NCBI RefSeq assembly: GCF_002008365.1
Contig: NZ_MRDL01000003.1
Location: 1 to 64,000 of the forward strand
Direction: 5' to 3'
Source: Rhizobium leguminosarum bv. viciae USDA 2370
GTDB taxonomy: Bacteria > Pseudomonadota > Alphaproteobacteria > Rhizobiales > Rhizobiaceae
DNA length: 64,000 nucleotides
Shown: piece after piece, positions 34,712 through 43,975 of the stretch
Numbering within the stretch: position 1 is the stretch's first letter
Layout of the letters: each line of letters begins with the position of its first letter
Program-made: the position numbers and the translations under genes
The notes under the pieces: model-generated
Database searches by the model: none
The model's input: only the letters and a program-made list of their open reading frames with translations
Told to the model about the DNA's origin: nothing

Positions 34712-35716
34712 TCATCCTTTCCTGCCGAGCCGGAAATGGAAATTGGCCGTGAAGATGCGCGTGTTCAGCCAGATGGCGACGAGGATGATGGCGCCGGTGA
34801 CGATCTGGGTGAAGAAAGGCGATATGTGCATCAGGATCAGGCCGTTGCCGATGACGGCGATGGTCAGCGTGCCGAGCACGGTGCCGAGGATGGTGCCGCG
34901 TCCGCCCATCAGCGACGTTCCGCCGAGCACGACGGCGGCGATTACCTGCAGCTCGAAGCCGACGGCGGCATTGGACGAACCGGAGCCGAGGCGAGCGGCG
35001 ATCAGCAGACCGGCGACCGCGCAGGCGATGCCGGAGATGATATAGACCGAGGCGATGATCCATTTGGCGGGCATGCCGACGCGCCGAGCCGCCTCCATGT
35101 TGGAACCAACAGCCACGACCTGCCGGCCATATTTCGTCGCGGTGATGACGACATAGCCGAGAATGGCGATGATGACGGCGATGATCGCCGGGATCGGGAA
35201 GCTCAGGATTTCGCCCCGGCCGAGCGCAAAGAAGCCCGGCGCATCCTTGATCGGGATGGAATAGCCCTGGGTCAGATAGAGCGCCAGACCGCGCAGGATC
35301 GAGAGGCCGGCAAGCGTAACGATGAAGGCCGGAATGCCCTGATAGGCCGTGAACCAGCCCTGAACCAGCCCCATGAAGCCACCGAGCACGATCATGCCGA
35401 TGACCACGGACGGCCAGGGAACACCCATCGCCATGACGATCGCCGCGACCGCATTGACGAGCGCGACCTGCGAGCCGACCGAAAGATCGATGCCACCGGT
35501 GATGATGACGAAGGTCATGGCGATGGCAACGATCAGGATGGGAGCAGCCTGCCGGACGATGTTCAGGATATTGCCGAGCGTGAAAAAGGTTTCGCTGCCG
35601 ATCGAGAAGAAGATCATGCAGGCCAGGAAGAAGATGGCGATCGACAGGACCTGTGCATGTTCGCCGAAGAAATCGGCGATGCGCGAGCCATGGCCGCGTT
35701 CCGTATAAGCCGTCAT
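34712..35716 (-). CDS. Ribose-type (CUT2) ABC permease
   Basis: This 334-residue permease has about ten membrane segments and the RbsC blocks GGIDLSVGSQVALVNAV and GSNMEAARRVGMPAKW. The C-terminal cluster VLGGTSLMGGRGT is also typical. It overlaps the ATPase stop by four bases. It imports the substrate of the downstream catabolic genes. Confidence 0.9.
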   Translation of the reverse strand: MTAYTERGHGSRIADFFGEHAQVLSIAIFFLACMIFFSIGSETFFTLGNILNIVRQAAPILIVAIAMTFVIITGGIDLSVGSQVALVNAVAAIVMAMGVPWPSVVIGMIVLGGFMGLVQGWFTAYQGIPAFIVTLAGLSILRGLALYLTQGYSIPIKDAPGFFALGRGEILSFPIPAIIAVIIAILGYVVITATKYGRQVVAVGSNMEAARRVGMPAKWIIASVYIISGIACAVAGLLIAARLGSGSSNAAVGFELQVIAAVVLGGTSLMGGRGTILGTVLGTLTIAVIGNGLILMHISPFFTQIVTGAIILVAIWLNTRIFTANFHFRLGRKG

Positions 35717-36534
35717 TGCCTGGCTCCTTCACCGACGATCAAATGGACGAGATCCTCGAGGTTGGTGCTGCCGATCTGCCGTTCGGCCACTTTCGTGCCC
35801 TCGTACATCACCGCAATGCGGTCGCAGACCCGGAAGAGATCCTGCAGCCGGTGGGTAATGAGGATCACCGAGACCCCGTTCGCCTTGACGCGGTTGATCA
35901 GGGCCAGAACCGCCTCGACCTCGGCGACGGCAAGTGCTGACGTCGGCTCGTCCATGATCAGCACCTTGGGCTTGAAGGAAGCGGCGCGTGCAATGGCGAT
36001 CGCCTGACGCTGGCCGCCGGAGAGCTGGGCGACCTTGCCGGTCAGCCTTGGGATGCGGATCTCCAGCGAATCCAGCATCTTGCGGGCTTCGGACAGCATC
36101 GTCCTGGTGTCGAGAAACGGCCCGCGGCTGAGTTCGCGGCCCAGGAAGAGATTGCCGACGACATCGATATGGTCGCAGAGGCTGAGATCCTGGAACACCA
36201 TCTCGATGTTTCTGCCACGCGCATCCGCAGGGCCGGAGAAGCGAACCTCTTCGCCTTCCATGGTGATGGTGCCGGCATCGGGAATGTAGGTTCCGGAGAT
36301 GATTTTCGTCAGCGTCGATTTGCCGGCGGCGTTATCGCCGACAAGGCCCAGGCATTCGCCGGGGAAGATGTCGAGATCGACGCCGCGCAGGGCCTGGTGC
36401 GAGCCGAACGACTTCCGGATACCGCGAAGCGAGATGCGCGGGTCGGATCGGGTGCCGCCGGATGTTCCGGTTCCGGAGGGTGCGACCCCTCCGGAACCGG
36501 CGGCAGCGATGTCACGCTGTCCGCTTTCGATCAT
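35713..36534 (-). CDS. Ribose-type ABC ATPase, single domain
   Basis: This 273-residue protein has one ATPase domain: Walker A GDNAAGKST, signature LSGGQRQAIAIAR and Walker B VLIMDEPTSAL. Most CUT2 ATPases (RbsA) carry two domains; a single-domain form is known for fructose importers such as FrcA of Sinorhizobium. It overlaps the binding-protein and permease genes by four bases each. Confidence 0.88.
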   Translation of the reverse strand: MIESGQRDIAAAGSGGVAPSGTGTSGGTRSDPRISLRGIRKSFGSHQALRGVDLDIFPGECLGLVGDNAAGKSTLTKIISGTYIPDAGTITMEGEEVRFSGPADARGRNIEMVFQDLSLCDHIDVVGNLFLGRELSRGPFLDTRTMLSEARKMLDSLEIRIPRLTGKVAQLSGGQRQAIAIARAASFKPKVLIMDEPTSALAVAEVEAVLALINRVKANGVSVILITHRLQDLFRVCDRIAVMYEGTKVAERQIGSTNLEDLVHLIVGEGARQ

Positions 36535-37481
36535 TTGAAGACGGCCCGGTACGGCTCGACATTCTCCTTGGTGACGATGGTGATCGGCACCGAGATCGTC
36601 TTGGTGACGGCTTCGCCGGCCGAGGCCTTGACGAGCGCGTCGACGGCGGCACCGCCCATTGCAGCCGGATCCTGCTGGACGACGGCGACGACGAAGCCGG
36701 CATCGATGCCGGCAATGGCTTCGGCAGTCAGATCCCAGCCGAACACCTTGATCTTATCCTGCTTGCCTTGGCTCTGGACAGCGGCGATCGCCCCCATCAG
36801 GGCCGGCTCGCCGGTGGCGTAGATCGCGGTCAGATCGGGATTGGCGGTGATCAGGTTTTCAGCCGCCGCAAGAGCGTTGTCCTGGATGTTCTGGCCATCG
36901 ACGACGCCGGCCATTTCAATGCCGTCGACGCCTTTCAGGGTCTTCTCGAAGCCCTCTTGGCGGATGTTCTGGATGAACGAATTCAGCGCGCCGACGACGC
37001 CAAGCTTGGCCTTGCCGCCCATGTTCGCCTTGACGTAGTCGAGGAAGTATTTGCCCATATCGGCGCCGGCCGCGGCATTGTCCACGCCGATCTGCGCCTT
37101 CTGTGGGCCATCAGGCAGGATGGCGTCGATGGCGACGACAGGAATGCCGGCATCGGCCGCCTGTTTGACCGCCGGCATGATGCCGTTGACATCGATCGCC
37201 ACGACGGCAAGACCGGAGACCTTTTCCTGGACGTAGGTTTCGATCGCGCTGTTCTGCGCGGTCGTCTCGTTGTTGGCGTTGAAGATCACCAGTTTGACGC
37301 CGGCGGCATCGGCCGCCTTCTGGGCGCCCTCATTCATCTGATTGAAGAAAAGCGCCTGCTGGTTGATCTGCACCAATGCGACAGTCTTTTCCTGCGCAGC
37401 AGCGCTGGACAGGCCGATGAAGGTCAATGCCGTGAAGCTGGCGGCTGCGATCATCGTTCGTCTTGTCAAATTCAGTGTCAT
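36531..37481 (-). CDS. Ribose-type ABC substrate-binding protein
   Basis: This 316-residue periplasmic protein starts at ATG 37481 (AGGATGAG upstream), with a signal peptide ending near ASFTALTFIGLSSAAAQ. The sugar-binding fold is of RbsB type (VALVQINQQALFFNQMNEGA, DGIEMAGVVDGQNIQ). It is first in the transport operon, 38 bp after the lacI gene on the same strand. Confidence 0.88.
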   Translation of the reverse strand: MTLNLTRRTMIAAASFTALTFIGLSSAAAQEKTVALVQINQQALFFNQMNEGAQKAADAAGVKLVIFNANNETTAQNSAIETYVQEKVSGLAVVAIDVNGIMPAVKQAADAGIPVVAIDAILPDGPQKAQIGVDNAAAGADMGKYFLDYVKANMGGKAKLGVVGALNSFIQNIRQEGFEKTLKGVDGIEMAGVVDGQNIQDNALAAAENLITANPDLTAIYATGEPALMGAIAAVQSQGKQDKIKVFGWDLTAEAIAGIDAGFVVAVVQQDPAAMGGAAVDALVKASAGEAVTKTISVPITIVTKENVEPYRAVFK

Positions 37482-37519
37482 GTTCTCATCCTCTTTTGGT
37501 TTTTTGACGTTGCTGATTG

Positions 37520-38542
37520 TTATTTCGCAGGCGGCGCAACGGAGTTCCGCACCACGATTTCGACCGGCACGAGCTCTTCCGAAGCGGATGGTTTCCACTC
37601 GTGCCAATTGGTTTCCAGAAGCAACTCCAGCGACCGCCGGCCGATCTGGCGCACCGGCTGGCGGATGGCCGTCAGCGGCGGTGCAAAAAGATGAAGCGGA
37701 CCGACATCGTCGAAGCCGATGACCGAGATGTCATCGGGGATCGACACGCCTTGGCTTCTGAAGACCTCGACCAGCCCGATGGCGATCTCGTCGGAGCTGG
37801 CGAAGATTGCGGTCGCCTTTCGGTCTCCGGAGAGATAGTCGAGCGCAGCCGCACGGCCGTATTCGATCGTATATTCGCCGGCATAGCGGTCGGCCCGGGC
37901 CTCGTCGCCATGCCGTTCGCTGAGCGCCTTCAGCAGGCCGTCATAGCGCCTGCGGGCGCTGATCATGCGCTCGTCACCGCCGATGAAGAGCACATGGCGA
38001 TGGCCTTGCTCGGCCAGATGCCGGCCGGCGAGATAACCACCCTGCTCGTTGTCGCAGAACAGCTTCGGCGCTTTCGAATCAGGAATGTCCTCGTCGACGA
38101 TGATGACCTTGCCGCTGCCGTTGATCAGCGCGGCAAGCGCGCCATCGTCGGGGTGGTTGGTGACGAAGATCAGGCCGTCGACGTGATTGCGTTCGATCAA
38201 CTGCAGATATTCGATCTCGCGCCCCGGCCGGTTGAGGGTGGCGTGCAAGGAGACCGCGAGCTTTTTTTCATCGGCCGCCTGCTCCACGGCGGCGACGAGG
38301 GTCGCGAAGAAGGGATTGGCGATATCGGGCACGACGAGACCGATCGTATCCGAACGCCCCCTGCTTAACCGACGCGCATGCGGGTTCGGCCGGTAGTTCA
38401 GCGTCTTGATCGCATCCTCGATGCGCTTCTTGGTCTGAAAGGGAAGATCGAGACTGCCGTTGACGAAACGCGACACGGTGGTGACCGACACGCCAGCGGC
38501 GGCCGCAACATCCTTCAAGCTTGGTGTCGTTCCCTTGGCCAT
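37520..38542 (-). CDS. LacI-family repressor
   Basis: This 340-residue regulator has the LacI helix-turn-helix (LKDVAAAAGVSVTTVSRFVNG), the hinge helix and a sugar-binding domain of ribose type. It precedes the ribose-type importer and the phosphotriesterase/BtpA/TenA genes on the same strand. Two LacI-type palindromes lie just before its start, so it is probably autoregulated. It is expected to release DNA when its sugar ligand is bound. Confidence 0.9.
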   Translation of the reverse strand: MAKGTTPSLKDVAAAAGVSVTTVSRFVNGSLDLPFQTKKRIEDAIKTLNYRPNPHARRLSRGRSDTIGLVVPDIANPFFATLVAAVEQAADEKKLAVSLHATLNRPGREIEYLQLIERNHVDGLIFVTNHPDDGALAALINGSGKVIIVDEDIPDSKAPKLFCDNEQGGYLAGRHLAEQGHRHVLFIGGDERMISARRRYDGLLKALSERHGDEARADRYAGEYTIEYGRAAALDYLSGDRKATAIFASSDEIAIGLVEVFRSQGVSIPDDISVIGFDDVGPLHLFAPPLTAIRQPVRQIGRRSLELLLETNWHEWKPSASEELVPVEIVVRNSVAPPAK

Positions 38543-38554
38543 TGGCTGGACCTA

Positions 38555-38584
38555 TTGTAAAGCGGTTTAGTAAAGCGCTTTACA
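38555..38584. promoter_or_regulatory. Tandem LacI-type operators
   Basis: TAAAGCGGTTTA (38558-38569) and TAAAGCGCTTTA (38571-38582) are adjacent 12-bp palindromes, the second perfect and extending to 14 bp. They lie 16 bp before the lacI start. This is the form of LacI-family operators, which have a central CG. Binding by the adjacent LacI protein is inferred. Confidence 0.7.
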
Positions 38585-38676
38585 AGACAATATCGATTGC
38601 TCGCCGTTGTCAACGGCGTTGATCGTGCGGGATTTGTTTTTCTTGCGATTCGATCAAAGCTCGACCGGACGGGCCC

Positions 38677-38754
38677 TCAGGCGATCGTCGGGTCGAGCTT
38701 GTCGCGCAGCCAGTCGCCGGTCGTGCTTTCGAGATCTGGCTCGACGGCGTCACC
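38677..38754 (-). pseudogene. Possible 3' remnant of a DppC-type permease
   Basis: A short frame ends in GDWLRDKLDPTIA and a stop. GDWLRDKLDP is a common ending of DppC/OppC permeases. Only about 25 residues remain and no start or upstream homology is visible. It lies in the otherwise gene-free gap between the sugar-importer ATPase stop and the LacI operators. The short length makes this uncertain. Confidence 0.3.
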
Positions 38755-38797
38755 CGGTTCGATTTTATGACAATTCCAAGCCGACAGGCTGCTGCCT

Positions 38798-39868
38798 TTA
38801 TATGACGTGATCCGTCGACGCGTCGAAGAGATGGATCTGGTCCGGATCGACCGAAAGTCCGATCATATCTCCTGCCTTGACCCTGTCGCGGCGCGTCTCG
38901 ACGATCGTCAGTTCCGGTTGGGTCTCCGCGACGATGAAGGTCGAGGAGCCGGTCGATTCGACGAAGGCGATCGGCACATCGAAACTGCCATGTCCGGGCT
39001 CGACGACGCCGATATGCTCCGGCCGGATGCCGGCGATGAGCTTACGTCCAGGCTCGATGGCGCGTGATATCGCAAGCGTCTGCTTCACCGCGCCGAAATC
39101 CAGGACCAGGCTCTTGCCATCTTCGGCGGCAATCGCGGGAATGAAATTCATGGCCGGTGAGCCAATGAAACCGGCAACAAACCGGTTGGCCGGCCGGTCG
39201 TAGAGGTCGAGCGGCGCGCCCTGCTGTTCGATGATGCCGTCGCGCATCACCACCACATGGTCGGCCATCGTCATCGCTTCGACCTGGTCGTGTGTCACGT
39301 AGACGAAAGTTGCGTGCAGCCGGTCGTGCAGCGACCGGATTTCCTTACGCATGTGGACGCGAAGCGCAGCATCGAGATTGGACAGTGGCTCGTCGAACAG
39401 GAAGGCCTTCGGATGGCGGATGATGGCGCGGCTCATGGCGACACGCTGGCGTTGGCCGCCGGAGAGCTCGCGCGGATAGCGCTTCAGGAGATGCGAGAGA
39501 CCCGTCGTCGCCGCTACGTCCTCGGCGGCTTTCTTGGCCTCCGCCTTGGCGATGCCGCGGATGCGAAGACTGTAGGTGAGGTTCTCTTCCACCGTCATGT
39601 GCGGATAGAGGGCATAGGACTGGAACACCATGGCGACGTCGCGCTTGCGCGGCGGCACGCCGTTCATCAGCTCGCCGGCGATCCTGAGATCGCCCGACGA
39701 AATGCTTTCGAGGCCGGCAAGTGAGCGCAGCAGCGTGGACTTGCCGCAGCCCGAGGGGCCGACGAGCGCGACGAAAGTGCCCTTGGCGATCGAAAGGTCG
39801 ATGTTCTTCAGGGCGTGGAAGGCGCCGTAATATTTGTTGACGCCTCTGAGCTCGATCTGTGTGGTCAT
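38798..39868 (-). CDS. MalK/UgpC-type ABC ATPase
   Basis: The 356-residue ATPase of carbohydrate CUT1 importers starts at ATG 39868; a longer open frame lies inside the upstream permease gene. It has Walker A GPSGCGKST, Q-loop VFQSYALYPHMTV, signature LSGGQRQRVAM, Walker B FLFDEPLSNLD and a C-terminal regulatory domain (IAGIRPEHIGV). It is last in the sugar operon. Confidence 0.91.
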   Translation of the reverse strand: MTTQIELRGVNKYYGAFHALKNIDLSIAKGTFVALVGPSGCGKSTLLRSLAGLESISSGDLRIAGELMNGVPPRKRDVAMVFQSYALYPHMTVEENLTYSLRIRGIAKAEAKKAAEDVAATTGLSHLLKRYPRELSGGQRQRVAMSRAIIRHPKAFLFDEPLSNLDAALRVHMRKEIRSLHDRLHATFVYVTHDQVEAMTMADHVVVMRDGIIEQQGAPLDLYDRPANRFVAGFIGSPAMNFIPAIAAEDGKSLVLDFGAVKQTLAISRAIEPGRKLIAGIRPEHIGVVEPGHGSFDVPIAFVESTGSSTFIVAETQPELTIVETRRDRVKAGDMIGLSVDPDQIHLFDASTDHVI

Positions 39869-40692
39869 TTGAGGGCTCCAGAGGTGAGGCCGGATACGAT
39901 GCGGCGCTGCAAGAGAACGAAGATGGCAAGGATCGGCGTCACATACATCGTGGCGTAGGCCATGATGTTGTTCCACTCGTTGGTGTTCGGTCCCATGAAG
40001 GAATTGAGACCGACGCTTGCCGGCTGAAGGTCGACCGCCTGGATCATCGACTTCGAATAGACGAATTCGCCGAAGGCCTGCATGAAGATCAGGATGGCGC
40101 TGACCAGGATGCCGTTGCGGGCAAGCGGCAGCACGATGTTGAAGAAGGCGCCGACGCGCGAATTGCCGTCGACGAGGGCCGCCTCCTCCAGTTCCTGGGG
40201 AACGCTCATGAAGGTGGCGCGCACCAAGATGACGAAGAAGGGCATGCTCTTTGCCGCGACCGCGATGATGACGGCAAGGCGCGGAGTTGAAAGTAGGCCG
40301 AGTTGCGAGAAGCCGACGAAGATCGGCGTGATCATCAGCGATGCCGGAAGGACCTGCAGCATCAGGATCAGGAACAGGCCAATATCCACCCAGACATTGC
40401 GGTATCTGGCGAGCACATAGGCACAGCCGACGCCGAGCAGGGTGATGAGCGCCATCGAGCCGAGAGCGATGACCAGCGAGTTCCAGAGGTAGCGGCCCAT
40501 GTCGCGGCTTTCCCAGACATAGGCATAGGTGCCCCATTGGGGTGCAGCCGGCCAGAAGCTCGGCGGCGTCGCGAACATCTCCGAGCCGCTTTTCAGCGCG
40601 GTGATGTACATCCAGTAGAGCGGGAACAGATAGATCGCCGCCATGACGACCGATATGGCGAGCATCAGGCGGTCGCGGTTCGTCGTCATCAT
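39865..40692 (-). CDS. CUT1 sugar ABC permease (MalG-like)
   Basis: The 275-residue permease has about six membrane segments and the EAA loop EEAALVDGNSRVGAFFNIVL followed by P. The start MMTTNRDR overlaps the MalF-like stop. An ATG at 40689 is an equally possible start. It pairs with the MalF-like permease. Confidence 0.89.
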   Translation of the reverse strand: MMTTNRDRLMLAISVVMAAIYLFPLYWMYITALKSGSEMFATPPSFWPAAPQWGTYAYVWESRDMGRYLWNSLVIALGSMALITLLGVGCAYVLARYRNVWVDIGLFLILMLQVLPASLMITPIFVGFSQLGLLSTPRLAVIIAVAAKSMPFFVILVRATFMSVPQELEEAALVDGNSRVGAFFNIVLPLARNGILVSAILIFMQAFGEFVYSKSMIQAVDLQPASVGLNSFMGPNTNEWNNIMAYATMYVTPILAIFVLLQRRIVSGLTSGALK

Positions 40693-41591
40693 CCGCGCAC
40701 CTCGTGGCGTGTGGACCGGACATAGACGACGGACGCGAACATGACGAAGACGATCATGATGACGGAGATCGTCGCGCCCTTGGCGAAGTCGTATTGGCGG
40801 AAGGAGAGATCCCATGCCCAATATTGCGTGACATTCGATGAATTATTCGGCCCGCCCGACGTGATCGCGGCGAAAAGATCGAACTGCTGCAAGGTGAAGA
40901 TCAGGCCAAGCGCGATGATGGCGCCGATGGTCGAACGCATCATCGGCAGCGTGATCGTCCAGAAGCGCTGCCAGACATTGGCGCCGTCGAGTTCGGCCGC
41001 TTCGTAGAGATCGGCGGGAATGCCGGCAAGGCCGACGGAAAGCAGGATCATGTTGAACGAGGTGCCGAGCCAGACATTGGCGATGATGACGGCATAGAGC
41101 GAGTAATGCGGGTCCGAGCGCCAGAAGATGTTGCCCGAGATGATGCCGCTTTCCTTCAGAATGAAATTCAGCACGCCGAAATCGCCCGACAGAATCCAGT
41201 TCCAGATGGCGCCGACGACGAGGCCGGGCATCACCCAGGAGACGAGGAACAGGCCGCGCATCCATGAGGCGCCGGGAAAATTGACCCAGAAGAACAGCGC
41301 CAGTCCGAAGCCGATCAGGAACTGGCCGGCGATGGAGCCGACGACGAAGATGACGGTGTTGTAGAGGATCGGCAGCGTTTCCGGCTGCGCGAAGAGGTCG
41401 GTATAATTCTTGAAGCCGACGAAGGGGCGCGAGAAGGTCCCGAGGCTGAACATGTCGACCTCCTGGAAGCTCATCACGACATTGTAGATCAGCGGCAGCC
41501 CCGCCATCAGGAACAGAAAGCCGAGCGGGAAAGCGACCAGCACGATATCGAAACCGCGGCCGTCCCTGACGCTCATCAGGATCCTCTTCAT
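40689..41591 (-). CDS. CUT1 sugar ABC permease (MalF-like)
   Basis: The 300-residue permease has about six membrane segments and the EAA loop EAAELDGANVWQRFWTITLP. It follows the binding-protein gene after a 175-bp gap that contains a strong hairpin. Its stop overlaps the MalG-like start. Confidence 0.89.
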   Translation of the reverse strand: MKRILMSVRDGRGFDIVLVAFPLGFLFLMAGLPLIYNVVMSFQEVDMFSLGTFSRPFVGFKNYTDLFAQPETLPILYNTVIFVVGSIAGQFLIGFGLALFFWVNFPGASWMRGLFLVSWVMPGLVVGAIWNWILSGDFGVLNFILKESGIISGNIFWRSDPHYSLYAVIIANVWLGTSFNMILLSVGLAGIPADLYEAAELDGANVWQRFWTITLPMMRSTIGAIIALGLIFTLQQFDLFAAITSGGPNNSSNVTQYWAWDLSFRQYDFAKGATISVIMIVFVMFASVVYVRSTRHEVRG

Positions 41592-41712
41592 GGGTCCTCC
41601 GATACTCCGAACGGGGCCGCCTGGCGCATGATGCGGAAGACGGCCCCTGCCGGGAGGAAATGATGAGATGAACCGAGGTTCATCCGGTTAAAAGACGCGT
41701 TGCTTCCGGTTC

Positions 41713-41739
41713 CTCTTCTCCCCGCTGGGGAGAAGAGGG
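41713..41739. terminator. Intra-operon hairpin between binding protein and permease
   Basis: CCTCTTCTCCCC (41713-41724), loop GCT and GGGGAGAAGAGG (41728-41739) form a perfect 12-bp stem. It lies in the 175-bp gap between the binding-protein and permease genes. It could stabilise the 3' end of the binding-protein transcript or partly terminate, giving more binding protein than permease. Similar palindromes occur as dispersed rhizobial repeats. Confidence 0.6.
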
Positions 41740-41766
41740 AGCAAGCGGCTCTCTCGCAGCCAATGA

Positions 41767-42999
41767 TCAGCCTAGTACTGCCTTGATCTTGTCGGCTGCC
41801 TGGTCGAGCGCGTCTTTCGGGCTCATCTGGCCGGTCAGCGCTGCCTGGATCGCGTCCTGGATCGCCTTGGAGATCTTCGGCCATTGCGGATGCGGGCCGC
41901 GCGGCTTGGCGTATTTCAGCTGTTCGAGGAAGACCTTGAGGGCTGCATCCTTCAGCGGCTGGCCGGTCTCAGGGATCGAGATGTCGGAACGGGCCGGAAG
42001 CTGGCCGAAGTTCTTGAACATCTTGTCGTCCTGCGAGGCGAAATATTCGAGCGCCTTGAAGGCTTCGGCCGGATGTTTGCTGGTGGCGAAGATCGCCCAG
42101 TTGAAGTCGCCCATGGCCGAGGAGCGTTCAGCCCCTTCCTTGGGAACCGGGAGCAGAGTGACGCCCCAGTCGAACTTCGCTTCCTGCGTCATGCGGTCGA
42201 GCTCCCACGGACCCGAGATCGCCATTGCCGCATTGCCTGAGTTGAAGGTGCCGGTCGAATCCCACTGGCCGCGCGTTAAGGTGTCGGGAGAAGCAAGCTT
42301 CTCGTCCATGATCGTCTTCCAGATTCCGAGCGCCTTCACCGCACCATCAGCATTGATGTGCTCATAACTGCCGCCGCCCATCTGTGCCCAAGGAAGGAAC
42401 TGGAAGGTGCCCTCCTCGTTGGCCTTGGCCGAGAAGGCGAGACCGTAGACGTTCTTGGCGGGGTCGGTCAGCTTGCGCGCATCCTCGACCAGTTCGTCCC
42501 AGGTCTGCGGCGGCTTGCTCGGGTCGAGACCCTTGGCCTTGAACATGTCCTTGTTATAGTAAAGCGCGATCGTATTGGTCGCCTTCGGCACGCCAAAATA
42601 CTTGCCGTCCCACTCGACTGATTTCAGCGGGCCGGGGAAATAATTCTCCGGTTTGATGACGGTCGACTTGGCGATCATGTCGGTGAGATCGAGGAAGGCG
42701 CCGCGCGACGAGAACAGCGCATGCTCCGGATTGTCGACGGCGATGATATCGGGCGCCTGGCCGGTCGCATAAGCGCGCATGGCCTCGGTGACGACGTCGT
42801 CGAACTGGATCAGCCGGTATTCGATCTTGATGCCATTGTTCTGGGCGTTGAACTCCTTGACGAGGTTCGGCGCCGGCTGGGTGTCTTTGTCCAGCGACCA
42901 GAGCGTCAGCGTGACGTCCTCGGCCTTGGCCGAAAGACCAAACAGCGAGACGCCTGCAAGCGCGAGAGCGCCCAGAATTGCATATTTGCGGATAGCCAT
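41767..42999 (-). CDS. CUT1 sugar ABC substrate-binding protein
   Basis: The 410-residue periplasmic protein has a signal peptide (residues 1 to about 26, ending LSAKA). The extracellular solute-binding type 1 fold shows in [39 protein letters not shown] and [12 protein letters not shown]. It begins the transport part of the operon after the epimerase and dehydrogenase genes. The ligand is unknown, probably a mono- or disaccharide. Confidence 0.88.
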   Translation of the reverse strand: MAIRKYAILGALALAGVSLFGLSAKAEDVTLTLWSLDKDTQPAPNLVKEFNAQNNGIKIEYRLIQFDDVVTEAMRAYATGQAPDIIAVDNPEHALFSSRGAFLDLTDMIAKSTVIKPENYFPGPLKSVEWDGKYFGVPKATNTIALYYNKDMFKAKGLDPSKPPQTWDELVEDARKLTDPAKNVYGLAFSAKANEEGTFQFLPWAQMGGGSYEHINADGAVKALGIWKTIMDEKLASPDTLTRGQWDSTGTFNSGNAAMAISGPWELDRMTQEAKFDWGVTLLPVPKEGAERSSAMGDFNWAIFATSKHPAEAFKALEYFASQDDKMFKNFGQLPARSDISIPETGQPLKDAALKVFLEQLKYAKPRGPHPQWPKISKAIQDAIQAALTGQMSPKDALDQAADKIKAVLG

Positions 43000-43061
43000 G
43001 GTTCTCCTCCTTTGTGGTTATCCCCGTTTCCGGCAATTCCTCCTTGCCGAAAACGATATCA

Positions 43062-43964
43062 TCAGATGGGATCGACGACGAATTCGCCGCCCCGGGCATG
43101 CTTGAGGTGGTTCAGCGCATAGACCTGGCCGGTCATTTCAAGCGCGTCGCGATAGACGGGGTCGTGCCAGCCTTCGATGTCGATCGAGCCGGACCAGCCG
43201 GCAAGGCGCAGCTCGGAAATGATGTCGGTCCAATTGCTGTCGCCGAAGCCCGGCGTGCGCATGAAGACGAACTTCTCCTTGCCGAAGATGCCGTGTTCCT
43301 TGATGACCTCCCAGCGAATGGTCGCGTCCTTGCCGTGGACGTGGAAGAACTTGTGCGCCCATTTGCGGATCTGCGGCAAAGGGTCGATCAGATAGACCAT
43401 CTGATGGCACGGTTCCCATTCCAGCCCGATATTGTCATCCGGCGTCTCGTTGAAGATCAGCTCCCAGGCATCGGGATTGTGGGCGATGTTCCAGTCGCCG
43501 CTTGCCCAGTTGCCGTCCATGGCGCAATTCTCGAAGGCAATCTTGACGCCCTTGTCGGCCGCCCGCTTGGCGAGTTCGCTCCAGATCTGCCTGTAGCGAG
43601 GCAGGCTGTCTGTCAGTGGCTTGCCGCGGATGCGCCCGGTGAAGCCGGCAACGCAGGTGGCGCCGAAGTGATGGGCATTGTCGATGCAGTGCTTCCAGCC
43701 CTGCAACGTCTCGAGGTCGATTGCGGTCTCTTCCAGCGGATTGCCGAACATGCCGAGCGTCGAGATGGTGATGTCGCGGTCGCCGATCGCATCGAGGCAG
43801 CGCTTGCCGAGTTCGGCAAGATCCTGGCCTTTGGTCGTCTGCCAGAAGAAGGGTTCGAAGCTTTCGAAGCCCATGCCGGCGATCTCGCCGATGCGGGTTG
43901 CGGCATCGCCCTTGTTGCCGCTGACCATGGTACCGATACGAATGGATTTTGCTGGGTTGCTCAC
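43062..43964 (-). CDS. Sugar phosphate isomerase/epimerase (TIM barrel, AP-endonuclease-2 fold)
   Basis: The 300-residue protein has the xylose-isomerase-like barrel. The segments WEPCHQMVYLIDPL and FFHVHGKDATIRW carry likely metal-binding Glu, His and Asp. It would isomerise or epimerise the imported sugar or its oxidised form. It lies between the Gfo/Idh dehydrogenase and the binding-protein genes. Confidence 0.83.
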   Translation of the reverse strand: MSNPAKSIRIGTMVSGNKGDAATRIGEIAGMGFESFEPFFWQTTKGQDLAELGKRCLDAIGDRDITISTLGMFGNPLEETAIDLETLQGWKHCIDNAHHFGATCVAGFTGRIRGKPLTDSLPRYRQIWSELAKRAADKGVKIAFENCAMDGNWASGDWNIAHNPDAWELIFNETPDDNIGLEWEPCHQMVYLIDPLPQIRKWAHKFFHVHGKDATIRWEVIKEHGIFGKEKFVFMRTPGFGDSNWTDIISELRLAGWSGSIDIEGWHDPVYRDALEMTGQVYALNHLKHARGGEFVVDPI

Positions 43965-43975
43965 GTCACTTCATC

